NCBI GenBank assembly: GCA_945870115.1
Contig: CAMBRH010000067.1
Location: forward strand, 1 to 13,303
Direction: 5' to 3'
Source: Chitinophaga pinensis
GTDB lineage: Bacteria > Bacteroidota > Bacteroidia > Flavobacteriales_D > Crocinitomicaceae
Length of the DNA: 13,303 nt
Below, piece by piece: positions 1 through 5,627 of this stretch. A model generated the notes under the pieces. It saw only the letters and a program-made list of their open reading frames with translations, did no database searches and was not told the origin of the DNA. The position numbers were made by a program, and so were the translations under genes. The number at the start of each line of letters is the position of its first letter. Positions within the stretch are counted from its first letter, which is position 1.

Positions 1-950
1 AAAAAGATTTAAAATCGAGTGAAGCTTCCATGAAATATTTCTTTACAGGAGCTTTTGCAACAGGAATTTTATTATTCGGTATTGCTTGGTTATATGGAGC
101 AGTTGGAACATTTAAAATTGATGAAATTGCTGCAGCGATTCAAAATCCATCAACACATTCCTCTTTATTGTATGTTGGTGTAATGCTTATTTTAGCTTCA
201 TTTTTATTCAAAGTTGGTGCAGCTCCATTTCATTTTTGGAGTCCAGATGTTTATGGAGGAAGTCCAAACATCGTAACTGCTTTCATGGCTGCGGTAGTAA
301 AATTAGCAGCTTTTGGAGCATTCTTAAAATTGTTTACAGTTGCTTTTGGTGGTATTCATGATTTTTGGGCGCCAGCATTAGTGATTTTAGCAATTTTGAC
401 CATGTTTGTTGGAAATTTATCTGCTATCAGACAAACGAAATTCAAACGTTTAATTGCTTATTCAAGTATTACACACGTTGGTTATGCTTTGATGACAATC
501 ATTTCATCAAACATGAATAATGCATTCAACCTTTGGACATATTTATTTGCTTACGGTTTATCAATCATTGCATTAATTGTGGTTTCAAAAATTGTGGATG
601 ACGAAGACGATGAATTATCTTCTTACAAAGGTTTTGCGCGTAAAAACCCATTCGCAGGTTTTGTGTTGATTTTAGCCTTATTATCTTTAGCTGGTGTTCC
701 ACCTTTAGCTGGATTTTTTGGAAAATACTTAGTTTTCTCAAGTGCTTTTTCCGATTATCCTTGGTTAGTAATAATCGCTTTAGTTAATTCTGGAATTGCA
801 ATCTATTATTATCTAAGAATGATTTCTTCATCGATGTCGAAAGATGACAATGAAGAACTTGAAGCTTACAAAATCAATCCAGTTTATACTGTAGTTTTAG
901 CTATTTGCGCACTTGGTATTCTAGCTGGCGGAGTTGTGGCGATGTTGTAA
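1..950 (+). CDS. nuoN: NADH-quinone oxidoreductase subunit N, 5' end cut off by window edge
   Basis: This is a proton-pumping membrane subunit of respiratory complex I, homologous to Mrp-type antiporter subunits. The reading frame is already open at base 3 and runs through the first ATG at 30, so that ATG is internal. About 315 residues are visible of a family near 480. The protein is almost wholly hydrophobic helices. Landmarks, counted from the first complete codon, are LFKVGAAPFHFWSPDVYGG near residue 70, VVKLAAFGA near 100, KRLIAYSSITHVGY near 150 and AGVPPLAGFFGKYLVF near 230-245. The lysines in the first, second and last of these correspond to the conserved membrane lysines of E. coli NuoN used for proton transfer (established knowledge of the family). 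An acidic loop (DDEDDE) sits near residue 200. nuoN is usually last in the nuo operon, which agrees with the terminator just downstream. The rest of the operon would lie left of the window. Confidence 0.96.
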   Translation, partial: KDLKSSEASMKYFFTGAFATGILLFGIAWLYGAVGTFKIDEIAAAIQNPSTHSSLLYVGVMLILASFLFKVGAAPFHFWSPDVYGGSPNIVTAFMAAVVKLAAFGAFLKLFTVAFGGIHDFWAPALVILAILTMFVGNLSAIRQTKFKRLIAYSSITHVGYALMTIISSNMNNAFNLWTYLFAYGLSIIALIVVSKIVDDEDDELSSYKGFARKNPFAGFVLILALLSLAGVPPLAGFFGKYLVFSSAFSDYPWLVIIALVNSGIAIYYYLRMISSSMSKDDNEELEAYKINPVYTVVLAICALGILAGGVVAML

Positions 951-976
951 GAAAAACTTATTTAGAAAGAATATTT

Positions 977-998
977 AATGCTCAGGTGACTGAGCATT
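977..998 (+). terminator. Intrinsic terminator after nuoN
   Basis: A perfect 9-bp stem (AATGCTCAG pairing with CTGAGCATT) with a 4-base GTGA loop ends in a run of T up to 1003. It lies 27 bp after the nuoN stop. This is the clearest terminator in the window and fits nuoN as the end of its operon. Confidence 0.93.
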
Positions 999-1090
999 TT
1001 TTTGTTTAAAGGAATCCATAAATTATTCCAACATGTGATTAATGTAAAAAATTCCTCAAATTGTGCAAAATAAAAATTACTATTGATTCT

Positions 1091-1098
1091 TAACTTTG
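1091..1098 (+). promoter_or_regulatory. Promoter -7 element for the HMA-like gene
   Basis: TAACTTTG matches the Bacteroidota -7 consensus TAnnTTTG exactly and lies 15 bp before the ATG at 1114. The nearest upstream TTG (1061-1063) is 27 bp away, longer than the usual 17-23, so only the -7 half is convincing. The box is bracketed by the inverted repeat TTGATT (1083-1088) / AATCAA (1104-1109), which could be an operator. Confidence 0.6.
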
Positions 1099-1113
1099 TT
1101 CAAAATCAAACTT

Positions 1114-1326
1114 ATGAAAACTGAAAGAATATTAGTTGCAAATTTGAAAACCAATTGTTGCGAAAAGACAATTAAAGGAAAAATTTCAGAAATTGATGGG
1201 GTTGACAATGTGATGATAAATCAATTGCAAGAGACAATTACTATTCAACATTTTGGTAATGCAAAAACAGAAGATTTCACGGATAAATTACATTCAATTG
1301 GTTATCGAGAATATACAATTTTATAG
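1114..1326 (+). CDS. Small HMA-like (heavy-metal-associated) protein with an altered metal site
   Basis: A 70-residue cytoplasmic protein. Its pattern of an N-terminal strand, CCEKTIKGKISEIDGVDNV, a strand, then a helix ending in HSIGYREYTI resembles the small ferredoxin-like HMA fold of copper chaperones and P-type ATPase N-domains. In the classic fold the metal site is CxxC, with the second Cys four residues before a conserved Ile. Here that second Cys is present (Cys16, before EKTI), but the position three residues earlier is Thr and the extra Cys is directly adjacent (TNCC). Normal CxxC metal binding is therefore doubtful. I chose the ATG at 1114. A TTG at 1096 would extend the frame, but it overlaps the -7 promoter box and adds nothing conserved. 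The gene is monocistronic and faces the 58-residue gene at 1401. The fold call rests on sequence pattern only. Confidence 0.75.
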   Translation: MKTERILVANLKTNCCEKTIKGKISEIDGVDNVMINQLQETITIQHFGNAKTEDFTDKLHSIGYREYTIL

Positions 1327-1354
1327 AGAATATAATTTTTATAAATAAGTATGG

Positions 1355-1387
1355 TTATTTTGACTTTTTTAATAAAGTTAAAAATAA
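1355..1387. terminator. AT-rich hairpin between two convergent small genes, possible bidirectional terminator
   Basis: Left arm 1355-1367 (TTATTTTGACTTT) pairs with right arm 1374-1387 over 13 bp including one G-T wobble, with one bulged A at 1380 and a 6-base loop. It lies midway between the stops of the HMA-like gene (1326) and the minus-strand small gene (1401). The stem is almost all A-T and there is no clean T-run after it on the plus strand, so termination activity is a guess. Confidence 0.4.
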
Positions 1388-1400
1388 TTGAACTAATTCT

Positions 1401-1577
1401 TTAGCTACCACAACTCAAACACTCATCATCGTCTAAATCTGGTTCAAGTTCAATTCTTGGATTCAATATTTTTTTTAAATCATAAATTTCCTGCTGCGTT
1501 TCTCCGTCTTCAAACAAATTCCCAGTTAATTTTGATTTTAATTCCTCAATTTTTGATTTTATTTCGATTTCTGTCAT
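1401..1577 (-). CDS. 58-residue acidic protein with C-terminal CxxC, unknown function
   Basis: This complete small frame begins with ATG (complement of 1575-1577) and ends in TAA. The protein starts MTEIEIKSKIEELKSKLTGN and ends DLDDDECLSCGS. The first 40 residues look like two amphipathic helices rich in Glu and Lys. They are followed by a Pro-containing acidic linker and a tail with Cys53-x-x-Cys56-Gly-Ser. There is no signal peptide or membrane segment, so it is probably cytoplasmic. Support for it being real comes from a perfect TAnnTTTG box 16 bp upstream, a coherent protein-like composition, and its placement on its own strand without overlapping any other gene. The CxxC end could bind metal or be redox-active (inference). 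I do not recognise a named family. It faces another small Cys-containing protein, the HMA-like one. Confidence 0.78.
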   Translation of the reverse strand: MTEIEIKSKIEELKSKLTGNLFEDGETQQEIYDLKKILNPRIELEPDLDDDECLSCGS

Positions 1578-1593
1578 TTCAATTAATTTTTGT

Positions 1594-1601
1594 CAAAAGT
1601 A
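1594..1601 (-). promoter_or_regulatory. Promoter -7 element for the 58-residue gene
   Basis: On the minus strand this reads TACTTTTG, an exact TAnnTTTG match, 16 bp before the ATG at 1577. The region 12-30 bp upstream of it, where the -33 element should be, is occupied by the palindrome at 1614-1631. Confidence 0.65.
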
Positions 1602-1613
1602 GAAATTTTTTTG

Positions 1614-1631
1614 TTTGAAATTTATTTCAAA
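1614..1631. promoter_or_regulatory. 18-bp palindrome, candidate operator of the 58-residue gene
   Basis: TTTGAAAT, TT, ATTTCAAA is a perfect 8+8 inverted repeat with a 2-bp centre. It covers the expected -33 region of the minus-strand promoter whose -7 box is at 1594-1601. That position and symmetry are typical of a binding site for a dimeric regulator (inference; no regulator gene is in the window). The composition is AT-rich, so chance symmetry is not excluded. Confidence 0.45.
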
Positions 1632-1659
1632 ACCGTTTTAGTACAAATAATACCGTTTT
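1632..1659. repeat. Direct repeat ACCGTTTT spaced 20 bp
   Basis: ACCGTTTT occurs at 1632-1639 and again at 1652-1659, exactly 20 bp apart (about two helical turns). The first copy is also part of the odd palindrome AAAAC-C-GTTTT (1629-1639). The spacing would put two bound protein units on the same DNA face. The second copy overlaps the left end of the adjoining hairpin. Confidence 0.45.
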
Positions 1660-1707
1660 TGCTTTGAATTTACTGGAACAAAAATCCCAGTAAGCAAAGC
1701 AACAACG
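1654..1707. repeat. Long imperfect inverted repeat (19 bp paired) in a divergent intergenic region
   Basis: The outer arms 1654-1666 (CGTTTTTGCTTTG) and 1695-1707 (CAAAGCAACAACG) pair over 12 of 13 positions. After an asymmetric internal loop (AAT against G), the inner arms 1670-1676 (TTACTGG) and 1687-1693 (CCAGTAA) pair perfectly around a 10-base A-rich loop. Lying between two divergent transcription units, it cannot be a terminator for either. I see no convincing promoter element for it as a separate RNA. It could be a small palindromic mobile unit (REP/MITE-like), a cruciform-type regulatory site or an unrecognised RNA. Confidence 0.6.
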
Positions 1708-1720
1708 AGTATTTTACTCG
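1706..1720. repeat. Small perfect hairpin CGAGTA-TTT-TACTCG
   Basis: A 6-bp perfect stem with a 3-base loop shares its first two bases with the end of the larger inverted repeat at 1654-1707. The two structures would compete at their junction. It stands about 60 bp upstream of the -7 box of the E1 gene. Confidence 0.55.
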
Positions 1721-1759
1721 AAAATTTACAATTTAAAAACAAAGTTAAAGTGGTATCAT

Positions 1760-1789
1760 TTGTTTTTCGTTAAACATTGTCTATTTTTG
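1760..1789 (+). promoter_or_regulatory. Promoter for the E1 dehydrogenase gene (-33 TTG, -7 TATTTTTG)
   Basis: TTG at 1760-1762 and TATTTTTG at 1782-1789 are separated by 19 bp, which matches the Bacteroidota TTG-N17-23-TAnnTTTG promoter. The leader to the ATG at 1817 would be about 20 bases, A-rich and without a Shine-Dalgarno sequence. This is the only promoter in the window with both halves well placed. Confidence 0.8.
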
Positions 1790-1816
1790 TATTGAATAAA
1801 ACTCAAGAAAATTCAA

Positions 1817-3910
1817 ATGGAAAAAACGCTGTCTAAAACAGAAAATTCTAAAACTGCAATAAATTCATCTCTTCTAACAAAGGCTTTCACTTTGATGTGT
1901 ACTGCAAAAACTTTGTCTGAAAAATACGAGGCAAACAAGGAAGTTACTGCAAAATATGTACACGCTTGTTCTCGTGGTCACGAAGCAATTCAACTTGCTG
2001 TTGGAATGCAATTGCTTCCACAGGACTGGGTTTCGCCGTATTACCGAGATGACAGCATTTTGTTAGGAATCGGTATGAAACCATCTGAATTGATGTTACA
2101 GGTTTTTGCCAAAAAAAATGATCCATTTTCTGGTGGTCGAACATATTATTGTCATCCTTCCTTGAAAAGAGATGATATGCCAAAAATTCCTCATCAATCT
2201 TCCGCAACTGGAATGCAAGCAATTCCAACAACAGGTGTCGCGATGGGAATTCAATACAAAGAAAACCAAGGTTTATCGGAAGATTTCAAGGGTTTAAATC
2301 CAGTTGTAGTTTGTTCTTTGGGAGATGCATCTTGTACCGAAGGTGAAGTTTCTGAAGCTTTACAAATGGCCGCCTTGAAACAATATCCAATTTTATATTT
2401 GGTACAAGATAATGGTTGGGATATTTCTGCAAACGCTGCTGAAACGCGCGCTCAAGATATAACTCAATATGCAAAAGGTTTTAACGGAATTGAAGTTAGA
2501 ACTATCGACGGAACAGATTTTATTAATTCTTACGACACAATTCAAGAAGTTTTTGAAATTATTCGTAAGGAAAGAAGACCTTTCATTGTGCATGCAAAAG
2601 TTCCACTTTTAGGACATCACACTTCTGGAGTTCGAAAAGAATGGTACCGAGATGATTTGGAGGAGGAAGGAAAAAAAGATCCTTATCCAAAATTAAAACA
2701 AAATTTGTTAGACGCAAAAGTTGATTTGGCGGATATCATAAATATTGAAGCTGAAATAAAAAAATACGTTGATACGGAATATGATTTGGCTTTAAATTCA
2801 GAAGATCCAAGCCCAGAATCGATTACAGATTTTATTTTTGCGCCAAGTCCAATTACTGAAGAAAAAGGTGAGCGTGAACCAGCAGGGAAAAAGAAAACGG
2901 TGATGGTTGATAGCGCTTTGTTTGGAATTCGAGAAATCATGCAAAATCATCCAGAAGCCTTGCTTTATGGACAAGATGTTGGAGGAAGATTAGGTGGAGT
3001 TTTTCGTGAAGCTGCAACGTTAGCTCAAACTTTTGGCGATAATCGCGTTTTTAATACACCAATTCAAGAAGCATTTATTATTGGTTCAACCGTTGGAATG
3101 TCGGCTGTGGGCTTAAAACCGATTGTGGAAGTTCAATTTGCTGATTACATTTGGCCGGGCTTAAATCAATTATTTACAGAAGTAAGCCGTTCTTATTATT
3201 TGTCTAACGGGAAATGGCCAGTTAGCTGCATCATTCGTGTACCAATTGGTGCTTATGGCTCTGGCGGACCTTACCATTCATCGAGTGTTGAATCTATTTT
3301 GACAAATATTCGAGGAATTAAAGTTGCATATCCATCAACTGGAGCAGATTTAAAAGGTTTAATGAAATCAGCTTTTTATGATCCAAATCCAGTAGTAATT
3401 TTGGAACACAAAGGATTGTATTGGTCAAAAATCCCAGGAACAGAAGGAGCAATGTCGATTGAACCAGATGAAAATTATGTAATTCCATTTGGAAAAGCAA
3501 GAATCGTTCAAGAAGCAAGTGAAAATGCGATTCAAAAAGGAGAATCTTGTACAATTATTACGTACGGAAGAGGAATTTATTGGTCGCTAGAAGCTGCAAA
3601 AGGTTTTGAAGGAAAAGCAGAAATTATCGATTTAAGAACATTAAATCCTATCGATTTTGAGCAAATTAATTTAAGTACAAGAAAGCACAATAAAGTAATG
3701 TTGGTGACTGAAGAATCTGTTGAAGCAAGTTTTACTTTAGGCTTAGCAGGAAGAATTCAACGCGATAATTTTCAATTTTTAGATGCACCAATTTCGATTG
3801 TTGGTTCAGTTGATACACCGGCAATTCCTTTAAATTCAACCTTAGAATTTGCCTTGTTAACAAATGCTGAAAAAGTAAAAATTGAATTAGAGAAATTATT
3901 AAACTATTAA
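1817..3910 (+). CDS. 2-oxoacid dehydrogenase E1, alpha and beta subunits fused (branched-chain type)
   Basis: This is the thiamine diphosphate (TPP)-dependent E1 of a 2-oxoacid dehydrogenase complex, most like 2-oxoisovalerate dehydrogenase. It would decarboxylate branched-chain 2-oxoacids and pass the acyl group to the lipoyl arm of an E2 encoded elsewhere. Residues about 20-330 are the alpha part. They contain the TPP/Mg motif from GDASCTEG (169-176) to QDNGWDIS (197-204), plus GHHTSGV (266-272) in the loop that is phosphorylated in mitochondrial enzymes. A Pro/Glu/Lys-rich linker (about 330-360) joins the beta part, which starts near residue 362. The beta part has YGQDVGGRLGGVF, NTPIQEAFIIGSTVGMSAVG, EVQFADYIWPGLNQL and GPYHSSS (485-491, active-site His region). 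At 697 residues it equals alpha plus beta. The pyruvate-type E1 alpha/beta pair is the main alternative. A two-part promoter precedes it, and a small exported protein follows in the same operon. Confidence 0.93.
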   Translation: MEKTLSKTENSKTAINSSLLTKAFTLMCTAKTLSEKYEANKEVTAKYVHACSRGHEAIQLAVGMQLLPQDWVSPYYRDDSILLGIGMKPSELMLQVFAKKNDPFSGGRTYYCHPSLKRDDMPKIPHQSSATGMQAIPTTGVAMGIQYKENQGLSEDFKGLNPVVVCSLGDASCTEGEVSEALQMAALKQYPILYLVQDNGWDISANAAETRAQDITQYAKGFNGIEVRTIDGTDFINSYDTIQEVFEIIRKERRPFIVHAKVPLLGHHTSGVRKEWYRDDLEEEGKKDPYPKLKQNLLDAKVDLADIINIEAEIKKYVDTEYDLALNSEDPSPESITDFIFAPSPITEEKGEREPAGKKKTVMVDSALFGIREIMQNHPEALLYGQDVGGRLGGVFREAATLAQTFGDNRVFNTPIQEAFIIGSTVGMSAVGLKPIVEVQFADYIWPGLNQLFTEVSRSYYLSNGKWPVSCIIRVPIGAYGSGGPYHSSSVESILTNIRGIKVAYPSTGADLKGLMKSAFYDPNPVVILEHKGLYWSKIPGTEGAMSIEPDENYVIPFGKARIVQEASENAIQKGESCTIITYGRGIYWSLEAAKGFEGKAEIIDLRTLNPIDFEQINLSTRKHNKVMLVTEESVEASFTLGLAGRIQRDNFQFLDAPISIVGSVDTPAIPLNSTLEFALLTNAEKVKIELEKLLNY

Positions 3911-3920
3911 AACAAAAACC

Positions 3921-4241
3921 ATGAAAAAGAAACTTACTACCTTATTATTTTTAGGAATTACAAGTCTTGGATTTAGTCAAATGACCAAAGAAGCAGTTGA
4001 ATTTGAATTGTTAAAATACACAAAAAATACCTGCTATCGTTTTTCAATTGCAAGTTTAAACTCTGTAAAATCTATTGACAACATGGTGGATGATAAATTC
4101 GAAATCAAATTTTCAGAAACTGTTTTGACAATTACGAATGGAGATAAATATTTTGCTCTTCCTTATAATTCAATTAACTTGATTGAAAGTTCAACCGAAG
4201 CGAGTAAAAAAGAAGGAAAATTTACGATTTACATTAAGTAG
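3921..4241 (+). CDS. Small exported protein, unknown function
   Basis: A 106-residue protein with a clear signal peptide: a lysine-rich start (MKKK), a hydrophobic core, then GFSQ, with cleavage likely after the Gln or just before it. The mature part of about 86 residues is mainly alternating hydrophobic and polar residues, suggesting a small beta-rich domain (for example SETVLTITNGDKYFALPYNS). It has one Cys (Cys38) and so no internal disulphide. It starts 10 bp after the E1 stop with only an A-rich spacer, so it is probably co-transcribed with E1, though a functional link to an intracellular enzyme is not obvious. No family is recognised. It converges on the lytic transglycosylase gene with an 18-bp gap. 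A weak 5-bp hairpin (4238-4257) spans the stop. Confidence 0.85.
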   Translation: MKKKLTTLLFLGITSLGFSQMTKEAVEFELLKYTKNTCYRFSIASLNSVKSIDNMVDDKFEIKFSETVLTITNGDKYFALPYNSINLIESSTEASKKEGKFTIYIK

Positions 4242-4259
4242 ATTTATAAATTTCTACAA

Positions 4260-5213
4260 TTATTCTCCTGTACACTGAAACAATTTACTACAATCTTGTC
4301 CAACCATTTCATGTAAAATCATTTGAGATGCAATTACAAGTTGGGAGTAATTTTGAGAAGAATTTCCAAAAGAACCAGCTTCTGTTTGCCACATTTGCGT
4401 AATTAATTCTTGTCCTCCAACAGTTGGATTTATTTTATTGAAAACTGCTCTTACATTTCCTGCTCCCGCATGATAAACGTGCATTACAAAAAGGCGAAAC
4501 CATAAATCACTTTCATTGTAAGCAATTTTTTTTGAATCCAAAATTGATTTTGCCAATGGAATACAAGATTTACGAATCAAGGAAGCCGCTGCATAAGCTG
4601 AACGGTTAAAATCTTTTCGCTCATCAATTGTTTTGTTTACTTTTAATCCTTGCGCTCGCGCAACTCCTGGCATCAACTGAAAAGCACCATAAGCACCAAC
4701 ATTTGATTTTACCAATTGTCCTGGACTTTCTATCAACAAAATTGCTTGAGCATACCAAGGATCAACTTGAAAACTTTCAAAGGCTAAAATTCCTTTCGTT
4801 AAACTTGAATAAACATCATCAAATTTGTAGAAATGATTTTTCCCAGTCGTACACATTAATTTTTCATCAGCTGCCAAATTATAAGCTTTTCTCAAACTAT
4901 CTTTAAATACTTTTTGCAAAGCTGGTGTTTTTTTAGCCCATTTTTTTGCACTATATTTTACCAAAATTTGTCTGTTCGCTGCAACATTAAAAACACAAGA
5001 ATCTGGAGATAAACGCATGATTTGTTTCCAAAAAATAGGTTGATTAAGATTGTTCCATTTGTCGTCAAAAATTGGCTGTAAACTCATTAATACACCAGAT
5101 TTTGTAGGCGAGGAAACTTCTATCATTTCATGATCCCAATTATCCAAAGAATATGGTGCAGGTAATTGAGAATAAATTGGTGCAAAAAAGAGGCAAAAAA
5201 TTAATGATTTCAT
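4260..5213 (-). CDS. Secreted lytic transglycosylase (SLT domain)
   Basis: A 317-residue peptidoglycan-cleaving enzyme of the SLT/goose-lysozyme-like fold. It would cut the MurNAc-GlcNAc bond with formation of 1,6-anhydroMurNAc. I start at the ATG at 5213 because it opens directly into a signal peptide (MKSLIFCLFFAPIYSQ). A TTG at 5237 would put eight polar residues before it. In that numbering the catalytic Glu is Glu162 in AILLIESPG, followed by the family motif GAYGAFQLMP (173-182) and VYHAGAGNV (about 246-254). The N-terminal 130 residues do not match a domain I know. The C-terminus has two Cys near the end (DCSKLFQCTGE), possibly disulphide-bonded after export. It is divergent from yidD across an 89-bp gap. 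I found no exact -7 box for this strand. Confidence 0.9.
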   Translation of the reverse strand: MKSLIFCLFFAPIYSQLPAPYSLDNWDHEMIEVSSPTKSGVLMSLQPIFDDKWNNLNQPIFWKQIMRLSPDSCVFNVAANRQILVKYSAKKWAKKTPALQKVFKDSLRKAYNLAADEKLMCTTGKNHFYKFDDVYSSLTKGILAFESFQVDPWYAQAILLIESPGQLVKSNVGAYGAFQLMPGVARAQGLKVNKTIDERKDFNRSAYAAASLIRKSCIPLAKSILDSKKIAYNESDLWFRLFVMHVYHAGAGNVRAVFNKINPTVGGQELITQMWQTEAGSFGNSSQNYSQLVIASQMILHEMVGQDCSKLFQCTGE

Positions 5214-5275
5214 GTTTGTTTTATAGTTTGTAGGCAAATAACGAAATAATTTCCCAATGGTACAAGTTTTTTAGA

Positions 5276-5283
5276 TAAATTTG
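5276..5283 (+). promoter_or_regulatory. Promoter -7 element for yidD
   Basis: TAAATTTG is an exact TAnnTTTG match 19 bp before the GTG start at 5303. No TTG is found at the normal -33 spacing. Confidence 0.55.
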
Positions 5284-5302
5284 TGATTTTAATCCCGAAA
5301 TA

Positions 5303-5554
5303 GTGAAGATTCTTAAAAAAGTAATCATTTTTCCATTCGTTTTTATAGTGAAAATTTATCAATGGATAATTAGTCCGATTTTTCCTGCGAATTGCAGATA
5401 TAATCCAACTTGTTCACATTACATGATTGAATCTTTATATGAATGGGGAATTTTTAAAGGCTTATTTTTAGGATTAAGAAGAATTTCAAAATGTCATCCT
5501 TGGGGAGGATTTGGAGACGATCCAGTTCCGAAAAAAGTGAAAAATGAAAAGTGA
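5303..5554 (+). CDS. yidD: Membrane protein insertion efficiency factor YidD
   Basis: An 83-residue inner-membrane-associated protein thought to help the YidC insertase. The start is GTG. After a hydrophobic, amphipathic N-terminus (VIIFPFVFIVKIYQWIISPIF), the family signature is complete: CRYNPTCSHYMIESL, then a W-G and G-L-R-R-I helix, and KCHPWGGFGDDPVP. All three signature Cys are present. Length is normal for the family, apart from a short Lys-rich tail (KKVKNEK) whose codons lie inside a degenerate 7-bp tandem repeat. That tail may have been remodelled by the repeat. It is divergent from the lytic transglycosylase and convergent with rbfA. Confidence 0.95.
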   Translation: MKILKKVIIFPFVFIVKIYQWIISPIFPANCRYNPTCSHYMIESLYEWGIFKGLFLGLRRISKCHPWGGFGDDPVPKKVKNEK

Positions 5555-5588
5555 TGAATTAAAAGTTAAAAGTGAAGAATTAAAAATG
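5533..5588. repeat. Degenerate heptamer tandem repeat through the yidD stop
   Basis: Eight consecutive 7-base units can be laid out without gaps: AAAAGTG, AAAAATG, AAAAGTG, ATGAATT, AAAAGTT, AAAAGTG, AAGAATT, AAAAATG. The array begins inside the last codons of yidD, includes its TGA (5552-5554) and ends at 5588. A strictly kept 7-bp phase is more than AT-richness would give. Confidence 0.7.
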
Positions 5589-5606
5589 GGTATTTAAATC
5601 AAAACA

Positions 5607-5627
5607 TTAATTCTTAATTCTTAACCT
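5607..5627. repeat. Heptamer repeat through the rbfA stop
   Basis: TTAATTC, TTAATTC, TTAACCT are three 7-base units; the last includes the rbfA stop (complement of 5621-5623). AAGAATTAA (5575-5583) in the neighbouring array is the reverse complement of TTAATTCTT (5607-5615). The convergent gap can therefore form a 9-bp stem, possibly serving as a two-way terminator. Confidence 0.5.

Noticed and set aside
30..32. ATG taken as the nuoN start
   Set aside because: The frame is open upstream to base 3 with nuoN-like residues (DLKSSEAS), and the family is about 480 residues, so this Met is internal and the gene is cut by the window.
1096..1113. TTG start extending the HMA-like protein by six residues
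   Set aside because: It overlaps the -7 promoter box; the ATG at 1114 gives a normal HMA-type N-terminus.
1401..1577. 58-residue protein as a RiPP (modified peptide) precursor
   Set aside because: There is no leader cleavage motif such as GG, and no modification enzyme or transporter sits next to it. Two Cys alone do not support this.
1944..3554. Minus-strand open frames inside the E1 gene
   Set aside because: They are shadows of a strongly conserved coding frame, with low-complexity translations and no promoter of their own. The same applies to the opposite-strand frames inside the ABC exporter, T9SS protein, rbfA and recG.
4238..4257. Hairpin GTAGA/TCTAC at the convergent stop of the exported protein and the transglycosylase
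   Set aside because: Only 5 bp of stem with no T-run; too weak to list as a terminator.
5214..5237. TTG start extending the lytic transglycosylase
   Set aside because: It would place polar residues in front of a clean signal peptide beginning at the ATG at 5213.
5533..5627. CRISPR-like array
   Set aside because: The units are 7 bp, degenerate and have no spacers; no cas genes are present.
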